A stretch of DNA of 23,083 bases from an uncultured Bacteroidota bacterium. Lineage in GTDB: Bacteria > Bacteroidota > Bacteroidia > Chitinophagales > Chitinophagaceae. Position 1 is the first letter of the stretch. Each line of letters begins with the position of its first letter. Under the pieces are notes generated by a model that did no database searches, was not told where the DNA came from, and saw nothing but the letters and a program-made list of their open reading frames with translations. The translations under genes were made by a program, and so were the position numbers. The stretch is from NCBI GenBank assembly GCA_946479615.1, contig CAMLGR010000073.1, positions 1 to 23,083 on the forward strand. Direction: 5' to 3'. Shown one piece after another: positions 6,653-14,952 of this stretch.

Positions 6653-9499
6653 ATGAAACCCGTTAGTTCCCTGATTTGTTTTGTTTTTATCTGCGTGTTC
6701 CCTGTTAAGGGAATTTCTCAACCAAAACCAGTTAATTCAACAACTATCGGCCTTGCCGGCGAATGGTCATTCCAGACCGATCCATCCAATGTGGGCATCA
6801 CCGAAAAATGGTTCAATAAAAAGCCAACCGATAAGATAACGCTACCCGGTTCCATGACCGGCAATAATAAAGGTGACGAGGTTACCGTCAACACCCCCTG
6901 GACAGGCAGCATCTTCGATTCGTCCTGGTTCACCAATGCATCCTATGCGCGCTACCGCCAGCCCGGTAATATCAAAGTTCCTTTCTGGCTGCAACCCGTT
7001 AAATATTACAAAGGACCGGCCTGGTACCAGAAAGAGATCGTTATCCCTGCCGGCTGGCAAAAAAAGCATATCGAACTTTTTATTGAAAGAAGTCATTGGG
7101 AAACGACAGTATGGCTGGATGGAGAAATGGCAGGTATGCAAAACAGCCTGGCAACCGCCCAGGTATTTGATCTGTCAAAACTCGCTGCACCCGGAAAGCA
7201 TACACTTACTATTCGTGTCGACAATCGTGTGAAGGAAATAAATGTGGGTGTCAACTCGCATAGTATCTCGGATCATACCCAAACCAACTGGAACGGGTTG
7301 ATCGGCCAACTGCAATTACGCGCCCGTCCTTTATTGTTTATACAGCAAGTAAGATTATATCCTGATATAAAAAACAACCAGGTCGTAGCGAAGATCAGTA
7401 TTGAAAATAATTCAGGTGCTAAAAAAGCAAGTCTTACACTTCTGGCTGCTATCGATAAGCAAACAACGTCGCTGAAACCGGTGATCAGGCAAATTGATTT
7501 AACGGGCCCTCAAACAGAAATAGAAATAATTTACCCGATGGGTGACAAGCCTTTGTTATGGGATGAGTTTTCACCGAATGTTTATTCCATGAAAATTTCA
7601 CTGGCACAGGCCGATGGAAGCAAGGATGATCAACAGGTTCTTTTTGGGATGCGTTCTTTTCAAACAGAAGGAACACGTTTTACCATCAATGGCAAACTCA
7701 CTTTCTTACGGGGTACATTGGAATGTGCGATATTTCCGCTTACCGGTTATCCTCCTACCGATGTCAATGCCTGGCTGAAGATATTCAGGACAGCGCGTTC
7801 ATATGGTCTTAATCATATGCGCTTTCATTCCTGGTGTCCGCCCGAAGCTGCTTTTGAAGCGGCCGACAGGATGGGTTTTTATTTACAGATCGAATGTTCT
7901 TCCTGGGCCAACCAGGGTTCTTCGGTGGGAAGTGGTTATCCCGTTGATCAGTATATATTGGATGAAAGCGAACGGATCGTAAGGGATTATGGCAATCATC
8001 CTTCTTTTTGTATGCTCACCTACGGTAATGAACCGGGAGGAAAAAACCAGGTTGCTTACCTGACTGCATTTGTAAAAAAATGGAAAGAAAAAGATAACCG
8101 TCGCTTGTATACCACCGGCGCCGGCTGGCCCAATGTTCCCGAAAATGATTATCAGAGTGCATCGGAACCACGTATACAACATTGGGGGGAAGGATTGAAT
8201 AGTATTATCAACAGCCAGCCTCCAAGAGCTGATTACGACTGGAGGGAAACAGTGAATAAATGGACCATGCCGGTTGTCAGTCACGAGATCGGTCAATGGT
8301 GTGTGTATCCTGATTTTAAAGAGATCAGCAGGTATACCGGTGTATTGAAAGCGAAAAACTTCGAGATCTTCCGTGAATCATTGACAGAACATGGAATGAG
8401 ACAACTGGCAGATAGTTTCTTACTGGCTTCAGGAAAACTGCAGGCGCTTTGTTATAAAGCAGATATAGAAGCTGCTTTGCGCACACCGGGTTTTGGCGGA
8501 TTTGAATTGCTTGATCTTCATGATTTCCCGGGGCAGGGCACTGCATTGGTAGGTGTGTTGAATGCATTCTGGGAAGAGAAAGGATATATAACGGCTAAAG
8601 AATACAGCCGGTTTTGTAATTCCACTGTTCCGCTGGCACGTTTTCCTAAGATGATCTACCGGAATAATGAATCGCTGTCGGTGCCGGTAGAAGTGGCGCA
8701 TTTTGGAAATGAAACGCTAAAGGATATCATTCCTTCCTGGAATATTACCGATGCGGCGGGCAAGGTAATTTTTAAAGGTGAATTGAGTAAAACGGATATT
8801 GCATTGGGTAACGGGATCAAACTCGGTACGGTCCTGCAATCCTTACGCAGTATCAACGAAGCGCAGAAACTCACCCTGCATGTGTTGATAGATCGTTTTG
8901 AAAATACCTGGGACTTCTTTGTATACCCTGAGATACTGCCCCGCATGCGTACAACCGTCATGGTAACGGAGCAAATGGACCAGGCGGTATTTGAAGCGCT
9001 TGATGATGGGGGTAAGGTATTATTGATATTAAAAAAGGACAGTAGCAAAATAAAAAAACAGGATGCAGCGATCGGGTTCTCCAGTATTTTCTGGAACACG
9101 GCCTGGACCAATGGGCAAGCTCCGCATACATTAGGTATCCTGTGTAATCCCAATCATCCGGCACTTAAAGATTTTCCTACTGATTATTATAGCAACTGGC
9201 AATGGTGGGATGCGATGAGTCATTCCAATGCCATCATGCTCGATTCAGTTATGAATGGTTTGCAACCCATCGTAAGGGTGATCGATGATTGGGTAACGAA
9301 TCGGTCGCTGGGACTTTTATTTGAATGTAAGGTCGGGAAAGGGAAATTGATTGTGTCGGGAATTGATTTGCTGGACAATCAGAATAACAGGCCCGAAGCC
9401 AAACAACTATTGTACAGTCTTGAAAGATATATGGCCACCACTGATTTCAATCCTCAGCTAACTATTCCCTGGGGCAAACTATCGTTACTGGTACGATGA
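6653..9499 (+). CDS. Secreted glycoside hydrolase family 2 enzyme
   Basis: A 948-residue exported glycosidase with a signal peptide ending near residue 22 (KGISQ). Order of domains: an N-terminal sugar-binding jelly roll (about 30-225, with GPAWYQKEI and ERSHWETTVWLDG), an immunoglobulin-like domain (about 226-335), a TIM barrel (about 340-640), then a long C-terminal part. The proposed acid/base is E460 in YGNEPGG and the nucleophile E545 in VSHEIGQW, both at usual GH2 positions. The C-terminal region (VGKGKLIVSGIDL near the end) resembles a glutamine-amidotransferase-like or trimerisation-like domain seen in other Bacteroidota GH2 proteins. GH2 includes beta-galactosidases, beta-mannosidases and beta-glucuronidases; I cannot choose reliably. 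Next to a CE15-like gene, a glucuronidase or galactosidase acting on xylan side chains is plausible. Divergent from the lipoprotein gene. Confidence 0.9.
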   Translation: MKPVSSLICFVFICVFPVKGISQPKPVNSTTIGLAGEWSFQTDPSNVGITEKWFNKKPTDKITLPGSMTGNNKGDEVTVNTPWTGSIFDSSWFTNASYARYRQPGNIKVPFWLQPVKYYKGPAWYQKEIVIPAGWQKKHIELFIERSHWETTVWLDGEMAGMQNSLATAQVFDLSKLAAPGKHTLTIRVDNRVKEINVGVNSHSISDHTQTNWNGLIGQLQLRARPLLFIQQVRLYPDIKNNQVVAKISIENNSGAKKASLTLLAAIDKQTTSLKPVIRQIDLTGPQTEIEIIYPMGDKPLLWDEFSPNVYSMKISLAQADGSKDDQQVLFGMRSFQTEGTRFTINGKLTFLRGTLECAIFPLTGYPPTDVNAWLKIFRTARSYGLNHMRFHSWCPPEAAFEAADRMGFYLQIECSSWANQGSSVGSGYPVDQYILDESERIVRDYGNHPSFCMLTYGNEPGGKNQVAYLTAFVKKWKEKDNRRLYTTGAGWPNVPENDYQSASEPRIQHWGEGLNSIINSQPPRADYDWRETVNKWTMPVVSHEIGQWCVYPDFKEISRYTGVLKAKNFEIFRESLTEHGMRQLADSFLLASGKLQALCYKADIEAALRTPGFGGFELLDLHDFPGQGTALVGVLNAFWEEKGYITAKEYSRFCNSTVPLARFPKMIYRNNESLSVPVEVAHFGNETLKDIIPSWNITDAAGKVIFKGELSKTDIALGNGIKLGTVLQSLRSINEAQKLTLHVLIDRFENTWDFFVYPEILPRMRTTVMVTEQMDQAVFEALDDGGKVLLILKKDSSKIKKQDAAIGFSSIFWNTAWTNGQAPHTLGILCNPNHPALKDFPTDYYSNWQWWDAMSHSNAIMLDSVMNGLQPIVRVIDDWVTNRSLGLLFECKVGKGKLIVSGIDLLDNQNNRPEAKQLLYSLERYMATTDFNPQLTIPWGKLSLLVR

Positions 9500-9757
9500 T
9501 CCGTTCGGATTTCAGCCGGTTCAGGGTTTTCAGGGATTAACACTTATGGTGTAAATCTTTGACTATCAGTCATCTATCTCTGATTCATGTGTCATCCATA
9601 TGGATTAAGCATAGATAAGATATGGATCGTATATGCCTCGCGCGGGGTAAGGAAGGTTTATCAGGAAATTCCGAGGCTAACATTTATAAGTATAAACTAA
9701 GGTCACTTCCTTCCTCATTCCTTATTCTTATTTACCTGTTTCTTATTGCCCTGAAAT

Positions 9758-9791
9758 GAAATAAACCCCGGCATGAACTGGGGTTTATTTC
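9758..9791. terminator. Intrinsic terminator hairpin, possibly bidirectional
   Basis: GAAATAAACCCC (9758-9769) and GGGGTTTATTTC (9780-9791) form a perfect 12-bp stem around a 10-nt loop. GC pairs lie at the loop end and an A-tract and T-tract at the base, so it could stop transcription from either side. It lies 258 bp beyond the GH2 stop codon. Confidence 0.7.
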
Positions 9792-9841
9792 GGAACTCCA
9801 TTTTAAATCACAACCAAAAAACCTTCAATAATGCTGAATTA

Positions 9842-9903
9842 TTTATAGCTGCTTCTGCCTGATAAGCGGAAATTATCATGCCAATAACAAGCAAGACTAT
9901 AAA
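9842..9903. other. Nested hairpin segment
   Basis: Outer arms TTTATAG (9842-9848) and CTATAAA (9897-9903), a second pairing TGCTT/AAGCA just inside (9850-9854 with 9889-9893), and an inner hairpin TGATAA-GCGGAAA-TTATCA (9860-9878). The outer arms match the core of the terminal arms of the element at 20981-21100. It could be a degenerate relative or chance. Confidence 0.3.
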
Positions 9904-10043
9904 CGTCCCATATTAAAAATCATCCTGCTGTTTCTGTAGAGCTTATTCCACAAACAATTCCTCTTATGAGGCGTAATCTGTCATGTTATAACTTATAAAT
10001 ATCTATATGAGTATCGGGCGATATGGCATTATTTTCTATTTAC

Positions 10044-10481
10044 ATGAATATAAATTATACTACTGTGGAAGCAGTAAAATACAATGATGCCACCCGTAAC
10101 CGTCCCGAAGGAGAAAGAGTGCTGGATGCCTGTTATGTTTTTTCCGATCTGCCGGTTTATATCGAACAATTGAAAGATGAAAAAAGCTGGATCGAAGGCG
10201 ATCGCAATGCCATCACCGTATTTAAATCCGATCCGGTTACGATCGTACTCACGATACTGAAAGAAGGATCTTCCATCATCGATAATAAAGTAAGAGGCTT
10301 TATCACTATCCAGGTACTGGAAGGAGAAGTGAATTTATATACCGGTGGAGAAAACATCAATGCACCCAAAGGTCAGCTTATCACCTTCCATCCCGATATT
10401 GTACATACCCTCGAAGCAAAAAAAGAAAGCATACTCCTGCTCACTACATTCCATGATCAGTTAAAAGGAGATGGGCTGTAA
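10044..10481 (+). CDS. Cupin-fold protein, metal-site residues largely missing
   Basis: A 145-residue cytoplasmic protein with a single cupin barrel at about residues 66-136. The family's VLEGE turn is at 91-95 and the second cupin block reads [16 protein letters not shown] (H121). The histidines expected in the first block are absent; the segment reads IDNKVRG, with Asn81 where a ligand is usual. A standard three-histidine metal site is therefore unlikely. The start is uncertain: ATG 10023 and ATG 10044 are both in frame, and 10044 gives the shorter, more family-like N-terminus. It lies 86 bp upstream of accA on the same strand, separated by a strong hairpin. Function unknown; a binding or sensor role is possible. 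Confidence 0.7.
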   Translation: MNINYTTVEAVKYNDATRNRPEGERVLDACYVFSDLPVYIEQLKDEKSWIEGDRNAITVFKSDPVTIVLTILKEGSSIIDNKVRGFITIQVLEGEVNLYTGGENINAPKGQLITFHPDIVHTLEAKKESILLLTTFHDQLKGDGL

Positions 10482-10491
10482 CAGATTTTGA

Positions 10492-10522
10492 AATTTTGTC
10501 CCGCATTTTACGGGACAAAATT
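10492..10522. promoter_or_regulatory. Perfect 12-bp stem hairpin between cupin gene and accA
   Basis: AATTTTGTCCCG (10492-10503) and CGGGACAAAATT (10511-10522) pair perfectly around a 7-nt loop. The T-run is in the left arm and the A-run in the right arm, the reverse of an intrinsic terminator, and no T-tract follows. It may be an operator or an RNA structure ahead of accA. A weak -7-like TAATTTAG lies at 10543-10550, just downstream. Confidence 0.6.
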
Positions 10523-10567
10523 CCCCAATCCCACAGAATCCTTAATTTAGCCGATCATTTATCGACT

Positions 10568-11539
10568 ATGCCGACAAACGCCAACCGACAATTCCTGGAT
10601 TTTGAAAAACCTGTAAAGGATCTTATCGAAGAGATCGAGAATGCAAAGCATCGCCAGGAAAAGACACATATTGATATGACGGACGTGATCTCACGGCTCG
10701 AGAATAATATAATCGACAAAAGAAAAGAGATCACCCACCACCTCACCAGTTGGCAGCGGGTACAGCTCAGCCGTCATCCCGACAGACCTTATACCATGAA
10801 GTATATCCAGAAAATGACGGAAGACTTCGTGGAGCTATTTGGGGACCGGAATGTAAAAGATGATAAAGCGATGGTAGGCGGTTTCGGAAACCTGGGCGGA
10901 GAAACCGTAATGATCATCGGCCAGCAAAAAGGTATCAATACCAAAGCAAGACAATTGCGCAATTTTGGTATGGCTAACCCCGAAGGGTACCGCAAAGCGC
11001 TCCGCCTGATGAAATTGGCGGAAAAATTCAACAAACCTGTTATTACATTGATCGATACACCCGGCGCCTTTCCCGGTCTTGAAGCCGAGGAACGTGGCCA
11101 GGGTGAAGCTATTGCCCGTAACATCTACGAAATGATCCGGCTGAAAGTACCCGTGATCTGCGTGATCATCGGCGAAGGCGCCAGTGGAGGAGCTATGGGG
11201 ATCGGCGTGGGCGACCGTGTCTTTATGATGGAAAATACCTGGTACACGGTTATCAGCCCTGAAAGTTGCTCCTCTATCTTGTGGCGTAGCTGGGAAAAGA
11301 AAGAAGTGGCGGCAGAACAGCTTCGTCTTACCGCCGAAAAAATGCTTGGTTTCGGACTGATCGATGGTATTATACCCGAACCGATCGGGGGCGCTCATTG
11401 GGATTATGACGAAGCGGCTAAAATCGTAAAAGACTACCTCGTGCCTGTTATCCAGGAACTCAAGCAGGTTCCCGCCGAAGAGCGGGTCAGGGATCGCATC
11501 GAAAAATTCGGCAAGATGGGATTCTGGGAAGAAGTATAA
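10568..11539 (+). CDS. accA: Acetyl-CoA carboxylase carboxyltransferase subunit alpha
   Basis: A 323-residue cytoplasmic enzyme, close to the usual length (about 320). With AccD it transfers the carboxyl group from biotin on AccB to acetyl-CoA, giving malonyl-CoA for fatty acid synthesis. The N-terminal helical part (to about 75) precedes the crotonase-fold transferase domain. Characteristic segments are [19 protein letters not shown] at 162-170, [14 protein letters not shown], and the glycine-rich oxyanion-hole region [15 protein letters not shown] (202-216). The start was set at ATG 10568, giving [15 protein letters not shown] as the N-terminus; an upstream TTG in the same frame falls inside the hairpin. 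accD and accBC are not in the window. No tight operon partner is visible: the cupin gene is 86 bp upstream and dapA 212 bp downstream. Confidence 0.97.
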   Translation: MPTNANRQFLDFEKPVKDLIEEIENAKHRQEKTHIDMTDVISRLENNIIDKRKEITHHLTSWQRVQLSRHPDRPYTMKYIQKMTEDFVELFGDRNVKDDKAMVGGFGNLGGETVMIIGQQKGINTKARQLRNFGMANPEGYRKALRLMKLAEKFNKPVITLIDTPGAFPGLEAEERGQGEAIARNIYEMIRLKVPVICVIIGEGASGGAMGIGVGDRVFMMENTWYTVISPESCSSILWRSWEKKEVAAEQLRLTAEKMLGFGLIDGIIPEPIGGAHWDYDEAAKIVKDYLVPVIQELKQVPAEERVRDRIEKFGKMGFWEEV

Positions 11540-11586
11540 TACAACACTTCTTCATTCATACCATATCACTTCACATAGCATTCAGG

Positions 11587-11672
11587 ATTTTCATGAAAAT
11601 ACTTTTTCATGCTACCGCTTCTGCAGGGACATAGCGTCTGCATAAGCGGTAACCATCCTGGCTGATCCAGGA
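11587..11672. other. Cluster of palindromes in the accA-dapA gap
   Basis: Three structures stand in a row: the perfect palindrome ATTTTCATGAAAAT (11587-11600); a hairpin with arms TACCGCTT/AAGCGGTA (11613-11620 with 11644-11651) that continues as TGCAG/CTGCA after one mismatch; and TCCTGG-CTGAT-CCAGGA (11656-11672). No T-tract follows any of them. They lie between the accA stop and the presumed dapA promoter, so they probably belong to the accA 3' end or act as DNA sites. Confidence 0.6.
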
Positions 11673-11723
11673 ATGATATCAATAATCTGTAATCAATTAT
11701 TTTAAAGGAACACAGTAAACCTG

Positions 11724-11731
11724 TAAGTTCG
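11724..11731 (+). promoter_or_regulatory. Possible dapA -7 box
   Basis: TAAGTTCG differs at one position from the Bacteroidota -7 consensus TAnnTTTG and lies 20 bp before the dapA ATG. A TTTA about 20 bp further upstream could serve as a weak -33 element. Confidence 0.3.
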
Positions 11732-11751
11732 CAAACTGAAACAAAAAGGAT

Positions 11752-12639
11752 ATGAATCTCAGAGACAAATTCACCGGAACAGGCATTGCCATTGTAACCC
11801 CATTTCATTCAGACGGCAGCATCGATTGGGATAGTTTTAAAAAGCTGATCGAATTCTGGATAAAGGGTAAGGTGGAATATCTTGTTGCACTCGGAACAAC
11901 CGGTGAAAGCGCTACTATTCATGGTAAAGAAAAACAGGAAGTCTTTTCTTTCGTTGCCAAAACAGCAGCCGGCCGGTTGCCGCTGGTAGCAGGTATTGGT
12001 GGAAATGATACCCATGAAGTGATAGAAAATTTCAAAACATTCGATCTGTCAGGATACGATGCGATCCTTTCGGTATCTCCTTATTATAATAAACCCAACC
12101 AGGAAGGTCTTTTCCGGCATTATAAAGCATTGGATGCTGCCGCTCCATTGCCGGTAATGATGTACAATGTACCATCCAGGACAGGACAAAGCGTATCGGC
12201 AGAAACAACAGTGCGTATTGCCAAAGAATGTAAAAACATCTTTGCGACAAAGGAAGCCTGTGGCAATTTTGACCAGATCAATTATATCATTAAAAACAAA
12301 CCTGCGGATTTTATGGTCATCAGCGGTGACGACCCGATCACATTGCCGATGATCGCCTGTGGCGCCGAAGGATTGATCTCCGTAGTGGCGAATGCTTACC
12401 CGGCCGATTATTCGGAAATGGTGAGGCTTTGCCTGCAGGGAAAATTTACAGAAGCACAGAAGTTGCATTATAAATACACGGATATCATCACTTCCTTATT
12501 TGCAGAGGGCAGCCCGGCAGGTGTAAAAGCCTATTTATCGGAAATGGGTCTTTGCAAAAATACCTTCCGTCTTCCTGTATGGCCTGTCAGCGACAAGATG
12601 TATGCACAAATCAGGGAATTAATGAAAACAGTAAAGTAA
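11752..12639 (+). CDS. dapA: 4-hydroxy-tetrahydrodipicolinate synthase
   Basis: A 295-residue cytoplasmic aldolase that condenses pyruvate with aspartate semialdehyde, the first committed step to diaminopimelate and lysine. Family signatures are complete: GTTGES with T49 and T50, YYNKP at 111-115, the proton-relay tyrosine Y138 in MYNVPSRTG, and the Schiff-base lysine K167 in ATKEACGN (more often IKEASGN). GDDPITLP and GAEGLISVVAN follow as expected. Length is typical. An AGGA sits only about 2 nt before the ATG, too close for a normal Shine-Dalgarno. It is probably transcribed alone, because a 212-bp gap with hairpins separates it from accA and a short repeat cluster separates it from the next gene. 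Related N-acetylneuraminate lyases are less likely given the GTTGES and MYNVPSRTG forms. Confidence 0.96.
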   Translation: MNLRDKFTGTGIAIVTPFHSDGSIDWDSFKKLIEFWIKGKVEYLVALGTTGESATIHGKEKQEVFSFVAKTAAGRLPLVAGIGGNDTHEVIENFKTFDLSGYDAILSVSPYYNKPNQEGLFRHYKALDAAAPLPVMMYNVPSRTGQSVSAETTVRIAKECKNIFATKEACGNFDQINYIIKNKPADFMVISGDDPITLPMIACGAEGLISVVANAYPADYSEMVRLCLQGKFTEAQKLHYKYTDIITSLFAEGSPAGVKAYLSEMGLCKNTFRLPVWPVSDKMYAQIRELMKTVK

Positions 12640-12643
12640 CTTC

Positions 12644-12680
12644 CATAGGCACATAGGGGCATATAGGTTTCACATAGAGG
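12644..12680. repeat. Short degenerate direct repeats (CATAGG family)
   Basis: Between dapA and the next gene, the words CATAGG, CATAGGGG, ATATAGG and CACATAGAGGG follow each other at 8-13-bp spacing. This is a compact degenerate tandem array. Confidence 0.55.
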
Positions 12681-12683
12681 GTT

Positions 12684-12691
12684 TATATTTG
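12684..12691 (+). promoter_or_regulatory. -7 promoter box of the CBM48-esterase gene
   Basis: TATATTTG matches the Bacteroidota -7 consensus TAnnTTTG exactly. It lies only 9 bp before ATG 12701, which would give a nearly leaderless transcript. No good -33 TTTG is visible at the usual distance. Confidence 0.4.
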
Positions 12692-12700
12692 TTTACACTC

Positions 12701-13828
12701 ATGTTCAGATCGATTCTTACTATATCTATATTGATTTCTTCCCTGTCAATACAAGCTCAGCAGGCTGTACGAATGGAGATAAAAACATTACCATCCTATC
12801 ATCCCGGCGGCAGCGACATCTTTCTTGCTGGCTCTTTTAATGGATGGAACCCGCAGGATGAAAAATATAGATTTGAAAAGGATGCGCAGGGAAATTATTA
12901 TATCGATCTCACCCTGGCCGATGGAGTGTATGAATACAAACTGACCAGGGGTGGCTGGGATAAAGCAGAATCTGAAAAAGATGGCTCGGGAGCTCCTAAC
13001 CGTGTTCTGAACATACCTGCTGATACTATCATCACCCTGGTCGTAAAAGAATGGGCCGATCGTTTTCCTGCCGCCCCGAAAAAAAGTACCGCCAGCAAAC
13101 AGGTGCATATCATCGATACCGCATTCCTGATACCGCAATTAAAAAGAACAAGAAGGGTCTGGATCTACCTGCCAAAAGGATATGCAAAAAATGCGCGTAC
13201 CCGTTATCCTGTATTGTACATGCAGGATGGACAAAACCTGTTTGATGAAGCGACTGCCTATTCGGGCGAATGGGGTGTAGATGAATTTTTAGATTCAGCG
13301 AAACGACCCTGTATCGTAGTGGCGGTAGATCATGGTGGGGCCAAACGGCTGAACGAATACAATCCGTATGATAATGACCGCTTCGGTACTGGCGAAGGCG
13401 ATCTGTATGTCGATTTCTTAGTAAAAACATTAAAGCCGTATATCGATAAAAAATACCGCACACTGAAAGATAAAAAGAACACCGTGATCGCCGGTAGTTC
13501 CATGGGAGGATTGATCTCTTTATATGCTGTTCTGAAATATCCCGGCATATTCGGTGGTACAGGTGTTTTTTCCCCGGCGTTCTGGATCAGCGGAACAAAA
13601 ATATTTGAGGATATCAGTAAGAAAGGGAAGGCCGTTAATTCCAAAATCTACTTCTATGGTGGTAAACTCGAAGGCGAAACTATGGTACCGGATATGCTAA
13701 AGGCATTTGAAACGATGTCGGCTGTTTCCCGATCAAAAATGACCGTGGTCATCCGCGACGAAGGAAAACACAATGAACCTACCTGGAGAAAGGAATTTCC
13801 GTTGTTCTATCAATGGATGAGGAAATAG
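12701..13828 (+). CDS. Secreted esterase with N-terminal CBM48-like domain
   Basis: A 375-residue exported protein with a signal peptide (MFRSILTISILISSLSIQAQ). Residues about 25-110 resemble a CBM48/AMPK glycogen-binding-like beta domain (FLAGSFNGWNP, then GVYEYKLTRGGWDKAE). The remainder is an alpha/beta hydrolase of the putative esterase family (Fes/esterase D type), with nucleophile S267 in GSSMGG and catalytic His candidate H357 in EGKHNEPTW. Such two-part proteins include siderophore esterases and acetyl or feruloyl esterases of glycan breakdown; the binding-like domain can also be only structural. The start at ATG 12701 gives a clean signal peptide; a TTG in frame at 12689 overlaps the -7 box. 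It stands apart from the esterase trio at 1551-5930 but could serve the same diet. It converges on rnz. Confidence 0.85.
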   Translation: MFRSILTISILISSLSIQAQQAVRMEIKTLPSYHPGGSDIFLAGSFNGWNPQDEKYRFEKDAQGNYYIDLTLADGVYEYKLTRGGWDKAESEKDGSGAPNRVLNIPADTIITLVVKEWADRFPAAPKKSTASKQVHIIDTAFLIPQLKRTRRVWIYLPKGYAKNARTRYPVLYMQDGQNLFDEATAYSGEWGVDEFLDSAKRPCIVVAVDHGGAKRLNEYNPYDNDRFGTGEGDLYVDFLVKTLKPYIDKKYRTLKDKKNTVIAGSSMGGLISLYAVLKYPGIFGGTGVFSPAFWISGTKIFEDISKKGKAVNSKIYFYGGKLEGETMVPDMLKAFETMSAVSRSKMTVVIRDEGKHNEPTWRKEFPLFYQWMRK

Positions 13829-13857
13829 TTTTAGAGGTGGACTTACTGATTGATCCG

Positions 13858-13904
13858 CCATTCATAATTATTAATTATAAATTATGAATTATGAATGATG
13901 AATG
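13858..13904. repeat. AT-rich palindromic repeat (ATTCATAATT family)
   Basis: Repeats of ATTCATAATT and its complement AATTATGAAT, flanked by CCATTCAT on the left and ATGAATGG on the right, form a long imperfect AT-rich palindrome in the gap between convergent genes. It may act as a weak two-way transcription barrier. Confidence 0.75.
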
Positions 13905-13910
13905 GTGAAT

Positions 13911-14813
13911 CTAACACCTATACGTCACTCCCTCCAGCGCCAGGTCTGTATTCGGGAAGATTTCTCTTGCTTCCTGTTCAAATTCTTCGAGTGTATCGTA
14001 TTTGCTGCTGAAATGACCGATCAGTAATTTTTTTACGCCTGCTTTTTGGGCAATCATAGCAGCTTGTTTGGTCGTACTGTGAAATCGTTCTTCTGCTCTT
14101 TCGCGGAGCGTATCGAGATAAGTGGTTTCGTGGTAGATCATATCGAATCCGCGGATATGATCGATGATCGGTTCATAATATTTGGTATCGGCACAAAAAG
14201 CATACGATTTGCCTTTAGGCGCTTCTTCCGTTACCCATTCATTTTTGATCACTTCTCCTGCACTGGTAACAAAATCCTCACCATTGCGCAGGTTCTCATA
14301 AAAATGCAGGGGGATCAGGTTTTCTTTTACGCTGTCAATGATCAACCGTCTTGGTTTTTTCTTTTCACGGAAAGAAAATCCATAGCATTCGATACGGTGC
14401 TGGGTAGGAAAACATTTGATCTCGATCTTATCATTGTCGACAAGGGTGGCTTCCCCGCTGATCGTATGAAAATACAAGGGATAACAAAGCCGGGTGTCGG
14501 CCACTTTTAACTGGATTTCTATGATCTCCTGCAAAGGTGCCGGTCCGAATATATGAAGCTCCTGCTGGTGACTAAGCAGGCTGAACGAATTCAGTAAACC
14601 TACAAGTCCGAAATAGTGATCGCCATGAAGATGGGAAATAAAAATATGGGAGATCTTACCGCGGCGGATCTTGTAATTGATCATCTGGATCTGGGTGCCT
14701 TCCCCGCAGTCCACAAGAAAATTCTGTCCGTCAAGTGTTACCACCTGGCTGGTAGGGTGCCGGTCAAAAGCTGGTACAGCGGAATTATTTCCGAGGATCG
14801 TTACTGCGAGCAT
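13911..14813 (-). CDS. rnz: Ribonuclease Z (tRNA 3' endonuclease)
   Basis: A 300-residue short-form RNase Z, the enzyme that cuts the 3' trailer from precursor tRNAs. Its metallo-beta-lactamase fold carries every zinc ligand region: H61-L-H63-G-D65-H66, H139, D209 in CADTKYY, and H267 in IGHFSSKY. The family's N-terminal ILGNNSAVP and LVDCGEGTQIQM are present, as is HETTYL at 228-233. Length is typical for bacterial forms. ATG 14813 is the first good start. The minus-strand gene lies downstream of the fructosamine-kinase-family gene, but 263 bp containing an inverted repeat separate them, so a separate transcript is likely. Confidence 0.95.
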   Translation of the reverse strand: MLAVTILGNNSAVPAFDRHPTSQVVTLDGQNFLVDCGEGTQIQMINYKIRRGKISHIFISHLHGDHYFGLVGLLNSFSLLSHQQELHIFGPAPLQEIIEIQLKVADTRLCYPLYFHTISGEATLVDNDKIEIKCFPTQHRIECYGFSFREKKKPRRLIIDSVKENLIPLHFYENLRNGEDFVTSAGEVIKNEWVTEEAPKGKSYAFCADTKYYEPIIDHIRGFDMIYHETTYLDTLRERAEERFHSTTKQAAMIAQKAGVKKLLIGHFSSKYDTLEEFEQEAREIFPNTDLALEGVTYRC

Positions 14814-14952
14814 GGAGGCTAAAGTACAAAGTAAGGGGCAATGGGAAAAGTACTATTTAGCGGATAGTTGAAAATAGTTTGTTAAGCAGTCTGTCAATTG
14901 CTTGATAATGTCTGACCAGGCAGCTATCGGGTTTCAAAGAAGACTATAAACT

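Larger units (their letters stand above)
9500..10022. other. 523-bp non-coding gap
   Basis: No convincing gene is visible on either strand. It contains a palindrome ATCCATATGGAT near 9595, a copy of the word CTCATTCCTTATTC at 9714-9727 that recurs in the 20719-21309 gap, the terminator hairpin at 9758-9791 and a folded segment at 9842-9903. The remainder is AT-rich without recognisable sites. Confidence 0.7.

Noticed and set aside
8656..9153. Antisense reading frame of 165 codons inside the GH2 gene
   Set aside because: It lies entirely opposite the GH2 C-terminal region, without domain features or a plausible start context.
11540..11751. Lysine riboswitch before dapA
   Set aside because: The hairpins lie mostly upstream of the likely dapA promoter, and no five-helix lysine riboswitch core could be recognised.
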